Below are positions 59,675 to 64,000 of a stretch of DNA of 64,000 nt, in pieces (position 1 is the first letter of the stretch; each line of letters starts with the position of its first letter). The DNA comes from Ponticoccus litoralis (GTDB lineage: Bacteria > Pseudomonadota > Alphaproteobacteria > Rhodobacterales > Rhodobacteraceae). A model generated the notes under the pieces. The model did no database searches. It was not told the origin of the DNA and saw only the letters and a list, made by a program, of their open reading frames with translations. The position numbers and the translations under genes were made by a program. The stretch is taken from assembly GCF_039769985.1 (NCBI RefSeq), contig NZ_JBDNCH010000002.1:806001-870000 (forward strand), written 5' to 3'.

Positions 59675-61449
59675 TCATTCCGCCGCCACCCGTTCACCGG
59701 CCATGGTGTCGAAGGTCAGCACCGCCCGCGTGCCGCCGCCGGGGGCCTCGGACAGGGCCAGCCGCCCGCCGAATTCCTCGACGATGGTGCGCGAGATCGA
59801 CAGGCCGAGGCCAAGGCTCTCGCCGGTCTGCTTGGTGCTGAAGAAGGGTTCTGTCACCCGCGCCATCAGCGACGAGGGGATGCCCGGACCGTTGTCCACC
59901 ACCGCGATTTGCACCGAACCGCCGCTTGCCCGGCGCTCGACCCGCACGGCGGGCGCGGGGCGGTCCGCCACGGCGTCCAGCGCGTTCATCAGCAGGTTCA
60001 CCAGAACCTGTTCCAGCCGCACCTCGCCCGCAAGGATCACCGGCCCGGGGCCCTGCGGCGCAAAACCGATCGTCACACCGCAATCGCCCGCGCGCGGCCC
60101 GACCAGTTCCAGCGCCGAGCGCACCACCGTGTCCACCGCCACGGGCCGCCGCTCGCCGTCCTCCTTGCGCGAGAAGCTCTTGAGGTGGCGGATCGTCCGC
60201 AGCATCCGGCGGATGTGGCTGCGCGCCTTCTCGATCCGCGAGACGGCGAAGTCGTCCGTGACCTTGCCCGACAGCAGGGTGGCGGCCAGCGTCGCCTCCA
60301 TCGCCGCCAGAGGCTGGCTGATCTCGTGCACGATGGCCGCCGACATGCGCCCCAGCGCCGCCATCTTCTCGGAATGCACAAGCGCGTCCTGCGTGGCGCG
60401 CAGGTCGTCCTCTGTGCGCTGGCGCTCCTCGATCTCGCGGGCCAGCGCCTGCGTCCGCTCGGCCACCCGCGCTTCCAGCAGGGCGCCCTGCCGCAGCCGC
60501 ATGTCCACCAGCTGCCGCCGCTGCCACCATGTCTGCGCCAGCGCCCCCAGCGCCAGCGCCGAGATCAGCACCGCCGCCGCCGTGCCCCGAGGCCAGCCGC
60601 AGCGCCGGCACCAGCGACCCGCTGCCCAGCAGCACCCAGCCGTCGCCGGGCAGCGCCTGCCGCCTCAGCAGGCGGTCTTCGCCGCCCGTCGTCATCACCG
60701 CCTGCCCCGCCTCGCTCAGCAGCGGCGCGCGGTCGGCCACCGGGATCGCCGCAAAGACCCGATGCGCGGCGATGGCGGCCCTTGCCGTCTCGTCCAGAGA
60801 GACAAGCGGGCGGTAGACCCAGCGCGGCTGGCCCGACAGGATGATGACGCCAAAGCCGTCCGCGACGGTCAGCATCTCCCCCGCGTCGTCCCATGTCTCT
60901 TGCAGCGGGCGCAGGTCGATCTTGACCACGGCCACCACCGGGCGCCCGGCGACCGTGGCCCGGGTGGCCATGAAATACCCCGGTTCGCCGGTCGTCACGC
61001 CGACGGCGTAGAGACCGCCCGGAGCCGCCCGCCATGGCATCGGTGAAATAGGGGCGGAAGGCGTAGTTCTCGCCGACGAAGCTGGTGTCGTCGCGCCAGT
61101 TGCTGGATGCGAGGGCGGTTCCGGTCTCGTCCAGCAGGTACAGCTCGTCCGCGCCGGACTGCCGGGCCGCCACTTCCAGCGCGCGGTTGGCGGTCGCGAT
61201 GCGCTCGGCGCTTTGCGGATAGGTCACGGCGGCGCGGATGCGCGGATCTTCCAGCGCCACCAGCGGCAGGTAGCTGTAGCGCTCTATCTCTGCCTCCAGC
61301 GTGCGCGCGGTCAGCACCAGCGCGCGATCGACCCGCTCTGCCAGCCCGGCCTTGGCGACCTGCCACGCGGCCAGCCCCGCCCCGCCCGCCACCAGCACGG
61401 CGGCAAGAACGAGGCATGGCCAGAAGGCCCGGTGGCGGCGCGCGGTCAT
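59675..61449 (-). CDS. DctB-type sensor histidine kinase
   Basis: About 591 codons. TM1 (FWPCLVLAAVLVAGGAGLAAW), a PAS/PDC-like periplasmic sensor (ELYLLDETGTALASSNW, ENYAFRPYFTDAM, YRPLVSLDE), TM2 (VLISALALGALAQTWW), a coiled coil, H-box IVHEISQPLAAMEATL and the ATPase boxes VNLLMNALDAV, DNGPGIP, GLGLSISRTIV. Two frameshifts: about 61030 and about 60585 (missing G in a G-run). It starts 4 bases past the DUF1850 stop and is the partner of the DctD-like regulator; it probably senses the TRAP substrate. Confidence 0.88.
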
Positions 61450-61453
61450 TGGG

Positions 61454-61846
61454 CTACTCTGCCACGGCTGTCGCGGCTGCGGAACTCCCCGCGTGCGCCG
61501 CGCAGGGCGCCAGCCGCAGGGGCGCGGCGCCCTCGGTGCCCAGCACCCGGCAGCTGCCCCCGGCGCAAAGCGTCCAGCCCGAGACCGTCGCGCCCGAGGC
61601 CGCCAGCACAAGCGCGGGCACGGTCACCCGGCCCTCCCAGACCCACCAGCCGTCCTTCAGGCGCGCGCCCTCGCCCGGCTCCATCCCGGCGCCCGATCCC
61701 TGCACCGCGCCCTCGACCAGCCGCAGGGCGTTTTCCTCGACGGCCCATGTCTCGCGCCATGTCACCCGCTCGACCGAATGGGTCCAGGACAGGGTGAACT
61801 GCGGCGCCATGGCAATCGCCACGGCGCCGAGGCAGAGCGCGCTCAT
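61454..61846 (-). CDS. DUF1850 family protein
   Basis: 130 residues: LSWTHSVERVTWRETWAVEE, GAGMEPGEGARLKDGWWVW typical of DUF1850, which is found with TAXI-type TRAP transporters. An N-terminal hydrophobic stretch (MSALCLGAVAIAMAPQ) may export or anchor it. The start overlaps the TRAP permease stop (ATGA), so it belongs to the transport operon. Precise role unknown. Confidence 0.85.
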   Translation of the reverse strand: MSALCLGAVAIAMAPQFTLSWTHSVERVTWRETWAVEENALRLVEGAVQGSGAGMEPGEGARLKDGWWVWEGRVTVPALVLAASGATVSGWTLCAGGSCRVLGTEGAAPLRLAPCAAHAGSSAAATAVAE

Positions 61847-63919
61847 GCCCGCGCCACCCGCTTTCCGGTCAGCCAGATCAGCCCCGCCGTGGCTGCGGCC
61901 AGCGCAAAGCCCACCTCATCCGTCATCGGCACCGAGGCGATCAGGGTGAAGGCCGCGCCCATGGCCAGCAGCCGCAGCGGCCAGCCCAGCGGATGCCCGC
62001 ACCAGCCGATCACCGCCACGCCCCAGAGCGCGATGGAGACGACCGTCTTGAACACCACGTAGGCCACCGCCGGCCAGAAGCCGATGGCCTCGGCCAGGGG
62101 CCCGCCCGGTTGCAGCATCAGCACCGGCGTATAGACCGCCATGAAGGGGATGACGAAGCCCGCCGCCGCAACCTTGATCGCCTCCATCGAGATCTTCAGC
62201 CCGTTCGCCTTGGCGATGGGCGCGGCGGCAAAGCAGGCCAGCGCCACCGGTGGGGTCAGGTCCGCGAGGATGCCGAAGTAGAAGACGAACATGTGGCTGA
62301 CGATCAGCGGCACGCCGAGGTCCAGCAGCGCCGGTCCGGCGATCGACGAGGTGATGATGTAGTTGGGGATCGTCGGGATCCCCATGCCGAGGAAGATGCA
62401 GGTGACCATGGTCAGCACCAGCGACAGGAAGAGGTTCTCCTGCCCGATGGCAACGATGAACTGGCCGAAGGTATTGGCCGCCCCGGTCAGCGTCATGGTC
62501 CCGATGATCACGCCCACCAGCGCGCAGGCCACACCCACCGGCAGCGCCGTGCGCGCGCCCTCGGCCAGGCTGTCGCGGATCAGGCCCAGCGTCTGGCGCC
62601 CGCCCTTGGACAGGCCGCACCAGATCAGCAGCGCCGCGATGGCGGCGAACAGCACGTCGGTGCCGAATTGCAGGAAGGCCGCCGTGACCAGGCCCAGCCC
62701 GATCCAGAAGACCGTTCGGAATACCGTCGAGGGCAGACCCAGCACGATGGTCCCGCCAAGGATCAAGAGAACCGTCAGGCCAAGACCCACGGTCCCGGCA
62801 AAAAGCGGCGTGTAGCCCCCGAACAGCAGGTAGATCAGCACCCCCAGCGGCACCAGCAGCATCCAGCCCTTGCGGATCGCGCCCAGCGGCGAGGGCAGCG
62901 TGTCCTTCGGCAGGCCGCTCAGCGCGTGCTTGCCCGCTTCCAGGTGCACGATCCAGAAGGCCGAGGCGAAGTAGAGGATCGCGGGCACCAGCGCCGCCTT
63001 GACGACCTCGACGTAGGGCACGTCCAGCGTCTCGGCCATGATGAAGGCAACGGCGCCCATCACCGGGGGCATGATCTGCCCGCCCATCGAGGCGGTGGAT
63101 TCCACGCCGCCCGCAAAGGTCGCGCGGTAGCCAAAGCGCTTCATCAGCGGAATGGTGAACTGCCCGGTGGTGACGACATTGGCCACGCCCGAGCCCGAGA
63201 TCGTGCCCATCAACCCCGAAGAGACGACCGACACCTTGGCCGCGCCGCCCTGCCGGTGCCCGAAGAGGCCCATGGAGACATCGGTGAAAAGCTGGATCAT
63301 CCCGGCCCGTTCGAGGAAGGAGCCGAAGAGGATGAAGAGGAAGATATAGGTCGAGGAGACATAGATCGGGATGCCGTAGATGCCCTCGGTCCCGTAGGCC
63401 ATATGGTCGATCACCTGGCTGAAATCATAGCCGCGATGGTCCAGCGGATAGGGCAGATGCTGCCCGAAGAGGCAATAGAGCAGGAAGGCGCCCGCGATGA
63501 TCGGCAGCGCGATTCCCATCATCCAGTAGGCGGCGGCGAAGACCGTCACCAGCGCCACGACACCCATGACGATATCCAGATCCGTGGGCCGCCCGGCGCG
63601 CAGGATCAGGTCCTTGTATTCGACCCACTGGTAGACCGCCACCAGCACCGCGGCGACCGCCAACCCCCATGCCAGCGCCTTGACCGCAGGCCCGCGCGGC
63701 TAGCGCGTAGGCCATCAGCGGAAAGGTCAGCGCCATCAGGAACCCGACGTGTATGGCGCGCACGATCTGGCTGGCCATGTCGATCAGATGCGCGGCGGTG
63801 GCGATCTGGAACAGAGAGAAGACCACGGCCATCCAGAACAGGAACCGGCCCAGAAGCCCCTCGGGAAAACTCACACCATGGCTTTCCGCCGGTTCCGGCG
63901 GCGTGGCGATATCGGACAT
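61843..63919 (-). CDS. TRAP transporter fused permease (DctQM, 4TM/12TM)
   Basis: About 692 codons from MSDIATPPEPAE. The N-terminal four-helix DctQ-like part (FLFWMAVVFSLFQIATA, AIHVGFLMALTFPLMAYA) is followed by a 12-helix DctM-like part with GTISGSGVANVVTTGQFTIP, ASMGGQIMPPVMGAVAFI and LGMGIPTIPNYIIT. Sodium-driven uptake of an organic acid bound by a TAXI-type binding protein is the family role. One frameshift at about 63688-63698. The upstream gene at the window edge is likely its binding protein. Confidence 0.9.
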
Positions 63920-63938
63920 ATCTGTCTCCTTGGAACGC

Positions 63939-63971
63939 AAAAGCGCCGCGCCCCCGGTCGGGAGCGCGGCG
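63939..63971 (-). terminator. intercistronic hairpin before the TRAP permease
   Basis: On the minus strand GCGCCGCGC-TCCC pairs with GGGG-GCGCGGCGC and is followed by TTTT. It lies between the upstream gene stop and the permease ribosome site, where TRAP operons often carry partial terminators that keep binding-protein expression higher. Confidence 0.7.
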
Positions 63972-63984
63972 CGATCCGGGCCGG

Positions 63985-63999
63985 ATCAGTCGATCAGCC
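63985..63999 (-). CDS. 3' end of an upstream gene, probably a TAXI-type binding protein
   Basis: Only the last codons are in the window (...GLID followed by TGA). The identity is inferred from operon layout alone: TAXI-TRAP binding protein, then fused permease, then DUF1850. Confidence 0.35.
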
Positions 64000-64000
64000 C

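Overview
The window looks like part of the chromosome of a Rhodobacterales (Roseobacter-type) alphaproteobacterium. Signs of this are the cell-cycle methylase CcrM, the contiguous petA-petB-petC cytochrome bc1 operon, DUF484 next to xerC, a CIRCE-controlled groES-groL operon, DUF2161, a fused TRAP permease with a DctB/DctD-like sensor pair, and very GC-rich coding sequence from about 15 kb onward. No rRNA, tRNA or CRISPR array was seen.

Positions 1-14.3 kb are accessory DNA of visibly lower GC. First comes an MZA-type anti-phage island: the end of a C5-cytosine methyltransferase on the plus strand, converging on a tight minus-strand operon (GHKL/MutL-like ATPase, a 35-codon small ORF, Z1 helicase-like ATPase, PD-(D/E)XK protein, AIPR protein). 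It is followed by a Tn7-like transposition module on the plus strand: an AAA+ ATPase, then TnsA-, TnsB- and TnsC-like genes closed by a strong terminator. An array of short repeats that looks like a transposon end lies just beyond (14118-14256). No TniQ/TnsD gene is visible. A decayed second copy, made of an ATPase fragment joined to the same end array, lies at 26.57-26.90 kb. Between the two ends sit a catB-type chloramphenicol acetyltransferase gene and a catabolic/transport locus of unknown substrate: Fe/polyamine-type ABC transporter, two alpha/beta hydrolases, a nitrilase-superfamily amidase, a HpcH/HpaI aldolase, RraA, and GntR, LuxR and LysR regulators.

From 27.3 kb on the content is ordinary chromosome. 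There is a Cache-HAMP protein and a beta-barrel protein, then a beta-glucan synthase locus (GT2 synthase, HlyD-type adaptor, GH8 glucanase) that resembles a mixed-linkage glucan (BgsBA) system more than bcsABZC. Next are hemerythrin, a pseudo-receiver response regulator, a monooxygenase-fold protein, DUF484, xerC, a GST, an outer-membrane protein, petABC, thiBPQ under a TPP riboswitch, aroC, a chemoreceptor, an EamA transporter, ccrM, rnhB, groESL, another EamA transporter, DUF2161, a TraB/GumN protein, and a TRAP transporter operon with DUF1850 and a DctB/DctD-like pair.

Sequence quality matters here. Roughly twenty-five coding regions or junctions, including housekeeping genes such as groL, petB and thiP, carry one-to-two-base frameshifts. 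At least a dozen are repaired by restoring a GGCCG (or GGCC) tetramer/pentamer, and two or three by restoring CCTGG. I treat them as probable base-calling errors, not pseudogenes, and annotate each gene across its break.
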